From: Dyella jiangningensis
GTDB lineage: Bacteria; Pseudomonadota; Gammaproteobacteria; Xanthomonadales; Rhodanobacteraceae
NCBI GenBank assembly: GCA_000632805.1
Contig: CP007444.1
Coordinates: 310,001 to 374,000 of the forward strand
Length of the DNA: 64,000 bases
Reading direction: 5' to 3'
Shown here: piece after piece, positions 37,388 through 47,082 of the stretch
How the letters are laid out: every line of letters begins with the position of its first letter
How positions within the stretch are numbered: the first letter of the stretch is position 1
Made by a program: the position numbers and the translations under genes
Notes under the pieces: generated by a model
The model's input: only the letters and a program-made list of their open reading frames with translations
Database searches by the model: none
What the model was told of the DNA's origin: nothing

Positions 37388-39994
37388 GTGGTGGAGCAGA
37401 GTGGGGCAAACGCCTCGATTTCCGGTGAGGTGATGACTCGCCCTGGCCTGGCGGCCCGGTTGCGTCGTCTCGCCGGTCCGCTGCTTTCCGTCGCCATGCT
37501 GTGCCTGGCCTTGTGGGCGCTGCACCGTCTGGCCAGCGAGGTGAGCTACCGCGAGGTGGCTCGCTACGTCCACGGTCTGGAAAACCACCGCATCGCCCTG
37601 GCCGTGCTGCTCACCGCGGGCAGCTACGGGATGATGATCCTGTACGACTGGTTTGGCCTCGCCACGATCGGCAAGCGGCTGCCCGGACCGCAGGTGAGCC
37701 TGATCTCCTTCATCAGCTACGCGTTCAGCAACGCATTGGGCATGGCGCTGCTGATCTCCGGCTCCATCCGCTACCGCTTCTATATCCAGGCAGGGCTCAC
37801 CACCGCCGAAGTGGCGAAGGTGGTGGTCTATACGACGCTCAGTTTCTGGCTTGGCCTGTGTGCGCTCACGGGCGTGACGCTGCTGCTGGTGCCGGTGCCG
37901 CCTTCATTGCCATTGGCGAGCCTGCGATTGCCTGTGGCGGCCGTGCTTACGCTGGTGCCGCTGCTGTGGCTGGTGGGCGGAAAGCTGCTGGGCCGCCCAC
38001 TGCGCCTGTGGCGCTGGCGCGTGAACCTGCCATCGCCTCGGGTCGCAGCACGTCAGATCCTGGTGGGCGCGATCGACTGGGGCCTCGCGGCCTACGTGCT
38101 GTACCTCTTGATGCCCAATGCCGTCGATACCGGCTTCGGGCATTTCCTGGCTATTTTCGTGCTGGCGCAGATCGCCGGCCTGGTGAGCCATGTGCCGGGC
38201 GGCCTGGGCGTGTTCGAGGCGGTGATGCTTGCGGGCTTCGGCGCGGCGGGCAACCAGGGCCTGGAAGCACCGATCCTCGGCGCACTTGCTGCGTATCGCC
38301 TCATCTACTACTTCTTGCCGCTGTTCGCCGCCACGCTGGTGGTGCTGTGGCGCGAGGCGCGCGGCCTGCGCCAGAAGGCCTTGCTGGCGCCGTGGTTCAC
38401 CGGCCTGCTGCCGCCGTTCTTCGCTGGGCTGACCATGGTGTCCGGCGCGGTGCTGCTGTTCTCCGGCGCCACCTCCGCGCTGCCGGCGCGCATGGCGATC
38501 CTGCGCGACGTGTTGCCGCTCGCGGTGCTGGAAGTCTCGCACTTCCTCTCCAGTGTGGTCGGCATGATGCTGCTGATCCTCGCGCGCGGCCTGCAGCGTC
38601 GGCTTGATGCGGCGTATGTGCTCACGCTGATCCTGCTGGTGCTCGGCGCCGTGCTGTCGCTGCTCAAGGGCATCGATTACGAAGAAGCCACGCTGCTGTC
38701 GCTGCTGGCGCTGGCGCTGGCACCGGCACACAAGCTGTTCTATCGGCGCGCGTCGATGTTCAGCGCGAGCTTCTCGTGGGGTTGGATCATCGCGATCGTC
38801 GCGGTGCTGGTCTGTGCCGGCTGGTTGGTCGGCTTCAGCTACAAGCACGTGGAATACAGCAACAACCTGTGGTGGGAGTTCAGCTTCTACCACGGTGGCG
38901 CTCCGCGCGCGCTCCGCGCCTTAGTCGGTGCGGCGGCGGCTGGCTTGCTGTTCGCGCTGGCCAACCTGATCCGGCCCGCACGCCCGCATCTGCTACTGCC
39001 CGGCGAGCCGGATCTGCAGAAGGCGCTGCCGCTGATCAAGCAATACAACTCGGCACAGGCGCATCTCGCTCTGATGGCCGACAAGACATTGCTGTTCGAC
39101 GCCGAAGGCAAGGCCTTCATCATGTATGACGTGGAGGGCCGCAGCTGGGTCGCCATGGGCGATCCGGTGGGTGAGGACGAAGAGGCGCGCCGCGAGCTGG
39201 TATGGAGTTTCCGCGACCTGTGCGAGCGTTCCGGTGGCTGGCCGTTGTTCTACCAGGTGCGGCCGGAAGACCTGGACCTCTACCTCGAGGTCGGCATGAA
39301 CCTGATCAAGATCGGTGAGGAAGCGCGCGTGCCTCTGGCCGAGTTCAACCTCGACGGCAAGTCCAAGAAGGTGCTGCGCAACACCATCAACAAGCTCACG
39401 CGCGAAGGCATGCGCCTGGAGATCATCCCGGCCGAAGCGGTGCAGGCGATGCTGCCGCGGCTCAAGGCGATCTCCGATGCGTGGATGCGCGACAAGGGCG
39501 TGCGCGAGAAGGGCTTCTCGCTCGGTACCTTCGATCCTCAGTACCTGCAGCGCACGCCGATGGCCCTGGTCTGGCAGAACGATCAGCTCGTCGCGTTCGC
39601 CAACCTGTTCCTCACCGACAGCAAGGAAGAAGCATCGCTCGACCTCATGCGGCACCTGCCCGAGGGTACGTCCGGCGTGATGGATTTCCTTTTCATCGAG
39701 TTGATGCAGTGGGCAAAGGGCGAGGGTTACCGCTGGTTCAATCTCGGCATGGCACCGTTTTCCGGCCTGCAGAACCGGCGCAGCGCGCCGCTGTGGAGCC
39801 GGTTGGGCGCGATGCTGTTCGGTCGCGGCGAGCGCTTCTACAACTTCCGCGGCCTGCACAAGTACAAGGACAAATTCGACCCCGTGTGGGAACCTCGTTA
39901 CCTCGCGGTGCCTAACGGCATCGCTCTGCCGCTGGTGTTCGCCAACGTGGCGAGCCTCATTTCCGGCGGACTCTCTGGCATGGTGCGCCGTTGA
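37388..39994 (+). CDS. mprF: Lysyl-phosphatidylglycerol synthase/flippase MprF
   Basis: 868 residues. The N-terminal flippase region (about 20-510) has some 13 membrane helices, including the signature AQIAGLVSHVPGGLGVFEAVML. The C-terminal DUF2156 GNAT-like aminoacyl transferase (about 540-850) includes LMADKTLLFDAEGKAFIMYDVEGRSWVAMGDPVG, LRNTINKLTREGMR and EGYRWFNLGMAPFSGL. It transfers lysine (or alanine) from tRNA to phosphatidylglycerol and flips the product, lowering surface charge and giving resistance to cationic peptides. GTG start at 37388 has GGAGGC upstream; ATG 37433 is an alternative. Overlaps the AcvB/VirJ-like gene. Confidence 0.94.
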   Translation: MVEQSGANASISGEVMTRPGLAARLRRLAGPLLSVAMLCLALWALHRLASEVSYREVARYVHGLENHRIALAVLLTAGSYGMMILYDWFGLATIGKRLPGPQVSLISFISYAFSNALGMALLISGSIRYRFYIQAGLTTAEVAKVVVYTTLSFWLGLCALTGVTLLLVPVPPSLPLASLRLPVAAVLTLVPLLWLVGGKLLGRPLRLWRWRVNLPSPRVAARQILVGAIDWGLAAYVLYLLMPNAVDTGFGHFLAIFVLAQIAGLVSHVPGGLGVFEAVMLAGFGAAGNQGLEAPILGALAAYRLIYYFLPLFAATLVVLWREARGLRQKALLAPWFTGLLPPFFAGLTMVSGAVLLFSGATSALPARMAILRDVLPLAVLEVSHFLSSVVGMMLLILARGLQRRLDAAYVLTLILLVLGAVLSLLKGIDYEEATLLSLLALALAPAHKLFYRRASMFSASFSWGWIIAIVAVLVCAGWLVGFSYKHVEYSNNLWWEFSFYHGGAPRALRALVGAAAAGLLFALANLIRPARPHLLLPGEPDLQKALPLIKQYNSAQAHLALMADKTLLFDAEGKAFIMYDVEGRSWVAMGDPVGEDEEARRELVWSFRDLCERSGGWPLFYQVRPEDLDLYLEVGMNLIKIGEEARVPLAEFNLDGKSKKVLRNTINKLTREGMRLEIIPAEAVQAMLPRLKAISDAWMRDKGVREKGFSLGTFDPQYLQRTPMALVWQNDQLVAFANLFLTDSKEEASLDLMRHLPEGTSGVMDFLFIELMQWAKGEGYRWFNLGMAPFSGLQNRRSAPLWSRLGAMLFGRGERFYNFRGLHKYKDKFDPVWEPRYLAVPNGIALPLVFANVASLISGGLSGMVRR

Positions 39995-40767
39995 AACGAC
40001 TCTGGAAGTGGATTGCGCTGGTCATCCTCATCGCTGCCGGCGTCGGCCTGTGGGCCTGGCAGCCGTGGCATCACGCGACATTGGACGAATCGATCGTGAC
40101 GGTGCCGGCCAAGCCCGGTATAACGCCTCTGGCCGGCCGCGAAGACGTGGTGGCCGTGTTCTACTCCGGTGATGGCGGCTGGCGCGACCTTGACCAGTCG
40201 CTGGGCAAGATCATCGCCTCGCACGGTATTCCCGTGGTCGGCATCAGCTTGCTGAAGTACTACTGGCGTGAGCGTTCGGCCGAGGACTCCGCCGCCGACC
40301 TCGATGCGCTGATTGCGCGTACCGTCGCCTCGGGTGAAAAGAAGCGCATCTGGCTGGTCGGCTTCTCCTTCGGTGCCGACGTCCTGCCGTCGATCGTCGA
40401 CAAGCTCAGCCCGGAAGGGCGTGCCCGCATCGCGCAGATCGTGATGCTGTCGCCCAGCAAGGACGTCAACTTCGAGATCGAAATGGAAGGCTATATGCGC
40501 GAGGGTTGGTGGAAGACCCACACGCAGGATTTCTTCCAATGGCTCAACCCGGTGAAGCACTACGACGCCCGTCCGCCGCTGCTGGCGCTGGAAGGACACC
40601 CGCCGGTGGTGTGCTACTACGGCCTGGACGACAAGGACGAGACCATCTGCGCCGAGCCCGGTTTGCCCTCATGGATCAAGGTCTATGCGAAGAAGGGTGA
40701 CCATCATTTCGACTACAACTACGAAGGATTGGCGCAGCAGATGATCCAGGATCTGCCTGCGCACTGA
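39991..40767 (+). CDS. AcvB/VirJ-like hydrolase, probable lysyl-PG hydrolase
   Basis: 258 residues. An N-terminal membrane anchor or signal (WKWIALVILIAAGVGLWAW) precedes an alpha/beta hydrolase of the VirJ family: VVAVFYSGDGGWRDLDQ, YYWRERSAEDSAADL, the nucleophile elbow GFSFGAD and a likely catalytic His in KKGDHHFDY. In Agrobacterium the related AcvB hydrolyses lysyl-phosphatidylglycerol made by the MprF-like LpiA, and the genes are adjacent as here. Starts at TTG 39991, overlapping the mprF stop (TTGA); no ATG/GTG fits upstream of the anchor. Function is inferred from family and operon. Confidence 0.85.
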   Translation: MKRLWKWIALVILIAAGVGLWAWQPWHHATLDESIVTVPAKPGITPLAGREDVVAVFYSGDGGWRDLDQSLGKIIASHGIPVVGISLLKYYWRERSAEDSAADLDALIARTVASGEKKRIWLVGFSFGADVLPSIVDKLSPEGRARIAQIVMLSPSKDVNFEIEMEGYMREGWWKTHTQDFFQWLNPVKHYDARPPLLALEGHPPVVCYYGLDDKDETICAEPGLPSWIKVYAKKGDHHFDYNYEGLAQQMIQDLPAH

Positions 40768-40783
40768 CGGCGACGCCCGCTTT

Positions 40784-40900
40784 GTGTGAGCGCACCCTGC
40801 GCGCGACCGCAGGGCTCGGACTTGCGCTGCACTTGCCCTGTCGGTGATGACCTTGCGGCCTCACCGCTCCGTCGTCGTCGCGCGCAGGGACGCTCCGCAT
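40784..40900. repeat. Degenerate REP-like pair
   Basis: The arms GTGTGAGCGCACCCTGCGCG and CGCGCGCAGGGACGCTCCGC show several substitutions from the consensus. It lies between convergent genes. Confidence 0.6.
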
Positions 40901-40916
40901 AAGGCGCGCCCGCTCC

Positions 40917-41909
40917 TTACTTCGGCAGCGCTACCGACTGCACATCGAACGGCACATGCCTCGGAACGCCCGCGTCGTCACCCTTGTGTGCGAACAACAG
41001 GGTGTACTTCGATTCGATGAAATAGACGCGGCCATGGGTGATCACACCGGACGATGGATCGTTGAGGCCAGCCACCAGCGTTACCAGCGACGACGCGTGG
41101 TCGCCGGCCAGCGTGGCCAGCGATACCTGTCCACCATAGGGCCCGTCGTGACCGAAGGCGTTGCTTTCGAAGATCACCATGCGATCGGGTCCGATGCTGC
41201 GGATGCCGTCGGCGTTCTTCAGCGTGCGCGGCATGTCGACGCGCGTTACCGCGCCGGCGTTGCCGTCCGGCCTGACGTCGATGCGCAGCAGATAAGGCGC
41301 AGCGGTGACCGTGCTGACGTAGACATGGTTGCGGTCGATGGCGATGCCGTTGAGCTTGTAGCCCTCGGGACCGGCGCTGAAGGCCGCATCCTCCTTCCAC
41401 ACCTGCAAGGCCTGGTCGCCGGCACGCCAGCGCAGCACGCGCGGGTGCAAGGTGTCGGTGACGTAGATGTCGCCGTCGTCGTCCTGGGCGACGTCGTTGC
41501 AGTAGCCCGCGTCGGGCATCGCGTAGCTCGCGAGTGGCGCACCAGTAGCGAGGTCGTAGCTCTTGAGCGCGCTGGGGCGCGTCGGCACGGTGGTGAAACC
41601 GAAGGTGCCCGAGCAGATCCATAGCAGGCCGCGTCGGGCATCCACCAGTACACCCTGCCCGTTGGAGAGGCCGTTCGAGCCAGGCTGCACCAATACCTCC
41701 GCCTGATCCGCGCCGGGGCGGATGCGCGCTACGGCGCCCTGGCGCCAGCTGCCCACATAGAACGTGCCATCCGGGCCGACGGCCAGGCTTTCCGGATACC
41801 AGTCCGCCGGCAGGGGCAGGGTGGTCGGGAGGGCATCGCCCGCCGCATGGGCTGCGCTGCAAGCCAGCAGGCCGCACAGCAGGGCGCTGCGCAAGGAAAA
41901 GGATGTCAT
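40917..41909 (-). CDS. Periplasmic SMP-30/NHL-type beta-propeller protein
   Basis: 330 residues. Signal peptide (about 1-22, SAAHA/AGD) followed by a six-bladed propeller resembling SMP-30/gluconolactonase: WYPESLAVGPDGTFYVGSWRQGAVARI, LSNGQGVLVDARRGLLWICSG, YCNDVAQDDDGDIYVTDT, YKLNGIAIDRNHVYVST. The propeller repeats suggest a lactonase or simple binding protein; the substrate is unknown. ATG 41909 with GGAAG upstream; the longer frame is an artefact running through the divergent LysR gene. Probable target of that regulator. Confidence 0.82.
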   Translation of the reverse strand: MTSFSLRSALLCGLLACSAAHAAGDALPTTLPLPADWYPESLAVGPDGTFYVGSWRQGAVARIRPGADQAEVLVQPGSNGLSNGQGVLVDARRGLLWICSGTFGFTTVPTRPSALKSYDLATGAPLASYAMPDAGYCNDVAQDDDGDIYVTDTLHPRVLRWRAGDQALQVWKEDAAFSAGPEGYKLNGIAIDRNHVYVSTVTAAPYLLRIDVRPDGNAGAVTRVDMPRTLKNADGIRSIGPDRMVIFESNAFGHDGPYGGQVSLATLAGDHASSLVTLVAGLNDPSSGVITHGRVYFIESKYTLLFAHKGDDAGVPRHVPFDVQSVALPK

Positions 41910-42005
41910 GGGCAAGCTTCCTGATGGGGTGGCTGCGATTCTTGGCGCCTCTGTTTGGTTTATAAATGGGCGGTCGATTCCTTTACTTTCAAGCAAGGCT
42001 TTCAA

Positions 42006-42887
42006 ATGGACCGGCTGACCAGCATGGCGGTGTTCGTGCGCGTGGTGGAGAAGGGCAGCTTTACCGCGGTGGCGGACGAACTGGGGCTGTCCACCACCAT
42101 GGTCGCCAACCACGTGCGGGCGCTCGAGCAGCAACTGGGCGCGCGCCTGCTCGACCGCACGACACGGCGGCACAGCCTCACGGAGATCGGCGCGGCGTAC
42201 GCGGAGCGTTGCCGTGACGTGTTGAGCAGCGTGCAGGCCGCCGACCAGGTGGCCGAGGCACTGCGCGCGGTGCCGCAGGGCACGCTGCGCGTCACCGCGC
42301 CGGTCACCTGGGGCGCGTATCGGCTGATGCCGGTAATAGGCGCCTACATGGCCGCGCACCCGGGTGTGCAGGTGGAGCTGAGCCTCAACGATCGCGTGAC
42401 CGATCTGCACGAAGAAGGCTTTGACGTGGCGATCCGTTCCGGACCGTTGCAGGAGGACAGCCTGATCGCGCGGCCGCTGGCACCCGCACGAATGCACGCC
42501 GTGGCCAGTCCTGCATACCTGGAGGCGCACGGGACACCGCGAGGACCGGAAGACCTCGCCAAGCATGCCTGCCTGGGCTTCATGGCGTGGGGTCGCCACC
42601 ACCAATGGCGCTTCCGGCGCGGCGAACGGACGGTGGAAGTGCCAGTGCGAGGTCCACTCGTGTGCAACAACGGACAGGCCCTACTGTCAGCCGCGTTGTG
42701 CGGCGTGGGCGTGGTCGTGCAGGCCGATGTGCTGCTGGAGCCATCGCTGCGCGCCGGACACCTGGTGCGCCTGCTGCCCGAGTGGGAGCTGCCGCAGCGT
42801 CAGGTTCATATCGTGCGCCGGCCGGAGGTGCGCCCCACCGCCAAACTGCGTACCTTCGTCGATTTCGTGGTGGAGCAACTGGGCTGA
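42006..42887 (+). CDS. LysR-family transcriptional regulator
   Basis: 293 residues. N-terminal winged helix-turn-helix (MDRLTSMAVFVRVVEKGSFTAVADELGLSTTMVANHVRALEQQLGARLLDRTTRRHSLTEIG pattern, split helices at about 4-63) and a C-terminal substrate-binding domain (about 90-290) of the CrgA/AaeR-like subgroup (GTLRVTAPVTWG, FDVAIRSGPLQEDSLIARPL). Divergent from the SMP-30-like gene across 96 bp, so probably its regulator and autoregulated. Its TGA overlaps the acyltransferase ATG by one base. Confidence 0.92.
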   Translation: MDRLTSMAVFVRVVEKGSFTAVADELGLSTTMVANHVRALEQQLGARLLDRTTRRHSLTEIGAAYAERCRDVLSSVQAADQVAEALRAVPQGTLRVTAPVTWGAYRLMPVIGAYMAAHPGVQVELSLNDRVTDLHEEGFDVAIRSGPLQEDSLIARPLAPARMHAVASPAYLEAHGTPRGPEDLAKHACLGFMAWGRHHQWRFRRGERTVEVPVRGPLVCNNGQALLSAALCGVGVVVQADVLLEPSLRAGHLVRLLPEWELPQRQVHIVRRPEVRPTAKLRTFVDFVVEQLG

Positions 42888-44059
42888 TGGAACCGATATC
42901 CACGCGCGCATCGCGCAACAGCGGCATCGACCTGTTGCGTGGGTTTTCGATCCTGCTGGTGGTGCTTCACCACATCGGGTTGCGCATGCCGCTGAAGAAG
43001 ACGCTGCTGGCCGACGTGCTGCCGGGCAAGCTGCTGCGAGCGCTGAACTTCAATGGCTACGAAGCGGTATTCATCTTCTTCGTGATCTCCGGATTCCTGA
43101 TCACGCGCAACGTGTTGCAACGCGACGGCGCGCTGTCGCACATCGAACTGCGCGGCTTCTACGCACGCCGCTTTTCGCGCATCGTGCCCTGCCTGCTGGC
43201 GCTGGTCGTCGTGCTCGCCGCACTGCACCTGCTTGGCGTGCAGGATTACATCATCCATCGCGAAACGCAGTCGTTGCCGCGGGCCATCGTGGCGGCGCTG
43301 GGTTTCCATCTCAACTGGTACGAAGGCATGACCGGCTATCTGCCCGGCAGCTGGGACGTGCTCTGGTCGTTGTCGATCGAGGAGGTGTTCTACCTCGGCT
43401 TTCCGCTCGTGTGTCTGCTGGTGCGCCGTGCGTGGCTACTGGCTCCGATCCTCGTCGTACTGGCGCTGTCGCTGCCATGGACGCGTGCTGCGTTGGCCGG
43501 TAACGAGATCTGGCAGGAAAAAGCCTACCTGCCCGGCATGGCGGCCATCGCCACGGGCGTGCTCGGCGCATTGCTGGCACAGCGATGGACGCGTGTTCCG
43601 CGTGGCGTGGCGTGGCTTCTTTGCGCATGCGGTGCGGCGGGCCTCTATCTCGTGATGATGGAGGGCGCGTGGCTTTGGCACGGGATGCATGACGGCTACA
43701 TGCTGTTGCTCACGGGTTCGGCGCTGTGCCTGGTGCTCGCCAGCCATGGCCTGGCGATGGTGGAGAACCATCGGCCGCTGCCGGGCTTCGCATGGGTGCG
43801 TGCGTGGGGCAGGCTCAGCTATGAGATCTATCTCACGCACATGTTCGTCGTGTTCGCGCTCGTGCGTCTGTTCAAGTCCAGCGGTGGCGATGTCTCGCTG
43901 GGATTCCTCGGGTACGTCGCCGCACTGCCGTCATGCTGGCTGCTGGGACGAATGGTTGAGCGTTATGTCTCGATGCCTTCGGAGCGTTGGCTAAGAGAGC
44001 GGATGTTGGCGAAGCCACACGTGTTGCGTGCGGCAGCCGGGGTGGCCTCCTCGCTGTAG
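42887..44059 (+). CDS. Acyltransferase family 3 (OafA/YrhL-like) membrane protein
   Basis: 390 residues with about ten membrane helices. Acyltransferase-3 motifs are GIDLLRGFSILLVVLHHIG, the R-x10-H style loop in FFVISGFLITRN, RRFSRIVPCLLAL, WDVLWSLSIEEVFYLGFPL and a terminal YEIYLTHMFVVF. These enzymes O-acylate surface sugars, peptidoglycan or small molecules. ATG 42887 shares its A with the LysR stop, so it is co-expressed with that regulator. The acceptor is unknown. Confidence 0.88.
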   Translation: MEPISTRASRNSGIDLLRGFSILLVVLHHIGLRMPLKKTLLADVLPGKLLRALNFNGYEAVFIFFVISGFLITRNVLQRDGALSHIELRGFYARRFSRIVPCLLALVVVLAALHLLGVQDYIIHRETQSLPRAIVAALGFHLNWYEGMTGYLPGSWDVLWSLSIEEVFYLGFPLVCLLVRRAWLLAPILVVLALSLPWTRAALAGNEIWQEKAYLPGMAAIATGVLGALLAQRWTRVPRGVAWLLCACGAAGLYLVMMEGAWLWHGMHDGYMLLLTGSALCLVLASHGLAMVENHRPLPGFAWVRAWGRLSYEIYLTHMFVVFALVRLFKSSGGDVSLGFLGYVAALPSCWLLGRMVERYVSMPSERWLRERMLAKPHVLRAAAGVASSL

Positions 44060-44123
44060 AGCGCATGGGCGCTGCTTCGGCGCTGTCTGTAAATCTCGCG
44101 GGGAGATGCGCCAAGATGCTGCG

Positions 44124-44148
44124 GTCGCGCACAGGGTGCGCTCCCGCA
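44124..44148. repeat. Single half-REP
   Basis: GCGGTCGCGCACAGGGTGCG and CTCCCGC with no partner arm nearby; lies between the acyltransferase and pyrF stops. Confidence 0.65.
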
Positions 44149-44210
44149 AGGGAGCGGATGTGTTCCGCAATGGCTAAAGAGAGCTTTGCTCGAAAGGAAC
44201 GCTATGCCGA

Positions 44211-45023
44211 TCAACGGTAGCGATTGATGGTGTCGCGCAGTTCGATGGCGGCGGCGCGTGCGGCCTGCGCGAAGTCCTCGCCGTTGCCGGCATAGAGGAT
44301 CGCGCGCGAAGAAGAAATCATCAGACCGGTGCCGCCGGCGCTGCGCCCATGCCTGAGCACCGCCTCCACGTCGCCGCCCTGCGCGCCGATACCCGGCACC
44401 AGTAGCGGCATGTCGCCGACGATGGCGCGCACCTTGCCGAGTTCTTCGGGCCAGGTTGCGCCGGTGACCAGTGCGCAGTTGCCATGGGTGTTCCAGTCGC
44501 GGGCAATCGTCTCGGCCACGCGCAGATACAGCGGCAAACCGCCGCAATCCAGTGCCTGGAAATCTGCGCCGCCGGGGTTGGACGTGCGGCACAGCAGGAT
44601 CACGCCCTTGTCGGCGCGGTCGAGGAAGGGCTGTGCGGAATCGCGGCCCATGTACGGATTGAGCGTCACCGCATCGGCCTTGTAACGGTCGAACGCTTCG
44701 GTGACGTAATGCTGTGCCGTGCTGCCGATGTCGCCGCGCTTGGCGTCGAGGATCACCGGCACGCCGGGGTGCTTGTCATGGATGTGCGCGATCAGTCGTT
44801 CCAGCGCATCTTCCGCACGCAGCGCGGCGAAGTGCGCGATCTGTGGCTTGTACGTGCACACCACGTCGGCGGTGGCGTCGACGATGTCACGGCAGAACTC
44901 GAACACCGCATCGCTGCGGCCCTTGAGGTGCGCGGGAAACTTGGCGGGTTCCGGATCAAGGCCGACGCAGACGAGGGAGTTGTTGCTGGCCCATGCCTGT
45001 TGCAGGGATTGCATGAAGTGCAT
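44211..45023 (-). CDS. pyrF: Orotidine 5'-phosphate decarboxylase (type 2)
   Basis: 270 residues, the longer type 2 OMPDC found in Xanthomonadales and actinobacteria. Motifs are [39 protein letters not shown] (catalytic Asp/Lys pair), [11 protein letters not shown] and [12 protein letters not shown]. It makes UMP from OMP in pyrimidine synthesis. ATG 45023 has AAGGAG upstream; the longer frame runs into the repeat between pyrF and ettA. Confidence 0.95.
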   Translation of the reverse strand: MHFMQSLQQAWASNNSLVCVGLDPEPAKFPAHLKGRSDAVFEFCRDIVDATADVVCTYKPQIAHFAALRAEDALERLIAHIHDKHPGVPVILDAKRGDIGSTAQHYVTEAFDRYKADAVTLNPYMGRDSAQPFLDRADKGVILLCRTSNPGGADFQALDCGGLPLYLRVAETIARDWNTHGNCALVTGATWPEELGKVRAIVGDMPLLVPGIGAQGGDVEAVLRHGRSAGGTGLMISSSRAILYAGNGEDFAQAARAAAIELRDTINRYR

Positions 45024-45086
45024 GGCGTTCTCCTTGGGTCGGCACAGCGAAAGGCCTGAAGTGCTGCGCGGTCTAGCGTGGTGCAT

Positions 45087-45203
45087 GCCTCTCCCGTTGG
45101 GAGAGGGTGCCGGCAGGCGGGTGAGGGTGCGGGCGAAGCGCTGCGTTGAAATCTCGCGCAAGCCTCGCACCCTCTCCCAACCCCTCTCCCAACGGGAGAG
45201 GGG
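45087..45203 (-). repeat. CTCTCCC-type intergenic repeat
   Basis: Two hairpins (CCTCTCCCGTTGGGAGAGGG near 45088; CCCCTCTCCC / GGGAGAGGGG near 45182) flank about 70 bp with GTGAGGGTGCGGGCGAAGCG. On the reverse strand it matches both copies at 59755-60035 in order and spacing. It occupies the gap between pyrF and ettA. Confidence 0.75.
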
Positions 45204-45211
45204 TTATGGCA

Positions 45212-46873
45212 TTACGCCAGCTTCTTGTACTTCACGCGATGCGGCTTCGCGGCTTCATCGCCGAGACGACGCTTCTTGTCCGCTTCGTACTCGTTGTAGT
45301 TGCCCGGGAAGAACTCCACGTGCGAATCGCCTTCGAACGCGATGATGTGCGTGGCGATGCGGTCGAGGAACCAGCGGTCATGCGAGATGACCACGGCGCA
45401 ACCCGGGAATTCCAGCAACGCGTCTTCCAGCGCACGCAGGGTTTCCACGTCCAGGTCGTTCGACGGTTCGTCGAGCAGCAGCACGTTGCCGCCCTGCAGC
45501 AGGGTCTTGGCCATGTGCAGGCGACCACGCTCACCGCCGGACAGCTGGCCGACGATCTTCTGCTGGTCGGTGCCCTTGAAGTTGAAGCGGCCGATGTAGG
45601 CGCGTGACTGGATCTCGAAGTTACCGATGGTGAGGATGTCCGAACCGCCGGACACTTCCTGCCACACGTTGTTCTTCGGATCGAGCGCGTCGCGGGACTG
45701 GTCGACATAGGCGAGCTTGACCGTGTGGCCCAGCTTCACCTCGCCCGAGTCCGGCTGTTCCTTGCCCATGATCATCTTCATGAACGTGGATTTGCCGGCG
45801 CCGTTCGGGCCGATCACGCCGACGATGGCGCCCGGCGGGATCTTGAACGACAGGTCTTCGATCAGCACGCGATCGCCGAACGCCTTGTTGACGTTCTTGA
45901 ACTCGATCACTTCCTGGCCCAGGCGCTCGCCCGGCGGAATGAAGATTTCATTGGTTTCGTTGCGGCGCTGGTACTCGACCGAGTTCAGTTCCTCGAAGCG
46001 GTTGAGACGCGCCTTGCCCTTGGACTGGCGGCCCTTGGCGGCCGAACGCACCCACTCCAGTTCCTTTTCGATCGCCTTCTGGCGCGACTTTTCCTGCGAG
46101 GCTTCCTGCTTGAGGCGGGCGTCCTTCTGCTCCAGCCACTCGGTGTAGTTGCCCTTCCACGGGATGCCGCGACCGCGGTCGAGCTCGAGAATCCACTCGG
46201 CGGCGTTGTCGAGGAAGTAGCGGTCATGGGTGACGGCCACCACGGTGCCCTGGTAGTTCTGCAGGAACTGCTCCAGCCAGTCCACCGACTCGGCGTCCAG
46301 ATGGTTGGTGGGCTCGTCCAGCAGCAGCATGTCCGGCTTGGACAGCAGCAGGCGGCACAGCGCCACGCGGCGCTTCTCGCCACCGGACAGCGGGCCGATC
46401 TTGGCGTCCCACGGCGGCAGGCGCAGCGCGTCGGCGGCCACTTCCAGCTGGCGCTCCAGCGCATGGGCGTCGTTCACCGCCAGGATGTTTTCCAGCTCCT
46501 GCTGTTCGGCAGCGAGCTTGTCGAAATCGGCGCCTTCTTCGCCGTAGGCGGCGTAGACCTCTTCCAGGCGCTTCTGTGCGTCGAGGACGACGGAGACGCC
46601 CTCCTCGACGGACTCGCGAACCGTCTTCTCGGGATCGAGCTGCGGTTCCTGCGCCAGATAGCCGACCTTGATGCCGGGCTGGGGACGGGCTTCACCCTGG
46701 AAGTCCTTGTCGACGCCGGCCATGATGCGCAGCACCGTGGATTTGCCCGCGCCATTCACGCCCAGCAGGCCGATCTTGGCGCCGGGGAAGAAGCTCAGCG
46801 AGATATCCTTGATGATGTGGCGCTTCGGGGGGACGATCTTGCTGACCCCGTTCATGGTGTAGATGTACTGCAT
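45212..46873 (-). CDS. ettA: Energy-dependent translational throttle ABC-F protein
   Basis: 553 residues, two ATPase domains with no membrane helices: Walker A GLLGVNGAGKST and GVIGPNGAGKST, signatures LSGGEKRRVAL and LSGGERGRLHMAK, Walker B LLLDEPTNHLD and LLLDEPSNDLD. The inter-domain linker and N-terminal MQYIYTMNGVSKIVPPKR are diagnostic of EttA, which binds the ribosomal E site and gates the first elongation steps by ADP/ATP ratio. Start at 46873 with GGAGG upstream. Single-gene unit, opposite to the DUF817 gene. Confidence 0.95.
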   Translation of the reverse strand: MQYIYTMNGVSKIVPPKRHIIKDISLSFFPGAKIGLLGVNGAGKSTVLRIMAGVDKDFQGEARPQPGIKVGYLAQEPQLDPEKTVRESVEEGVSVVLDAQKRLEEVYAAYGEEGADFDKLAAEQQELENILAVNDAHALERQLEVAADALRLPPWDAKIGPLSGGEKRRVALCRLLLSKPDMLLLDEPTNHLDAESVDWLEQFLQNYQGTVVAVTHDRYFLDNAAEWILELDRGRGIPWKGNYTEWLEQKDARLKQEASQEKSRQKAIEKELEWVRSAAKGRQSKGKARLNRFEELNSVEYQRRNETNEIFIPPGERLGQEVIEFKNVNKAFGDRVLIEDLSFKIPPGAIVGVIGPNGAGKSTFMKMIMGKEQPDSGEVKLGHTVKLAYVDQSRDALDPKNNVWQEVSGGSDILTIGNFEIQSRAYIGRFNFKGTDQQKIVGQLSGGERGRLHMAKTLLQGGNVLLLDEPSNDLDVETLRALEDALLEFPGCAVVISHDRWFLDRIATHIIAFEGDSHVEFFPGNYNEYEADKKRRLGDEAAKPHRVKYKKLA

Positions 46874-47082
46874 GGAGCCTCCGGCGGCGTGCACGTCACC
46901 GGCCGGCGAGGCTGGCGGGTGCGTCAGAGTGGGTAACAAACCTTGCATTATAGCGGGTCGAGGGGGCTTCCCGGTGACCGCGGTGCCCTTTGTTGGCGAC
47001 GATTTGGCCCGAAGCCGTCACGTAACCGCCCCGTGGCCGACCGTCACCGTCTCCACGCTGGCCCTTTCCCCGGGAAAAGGCC

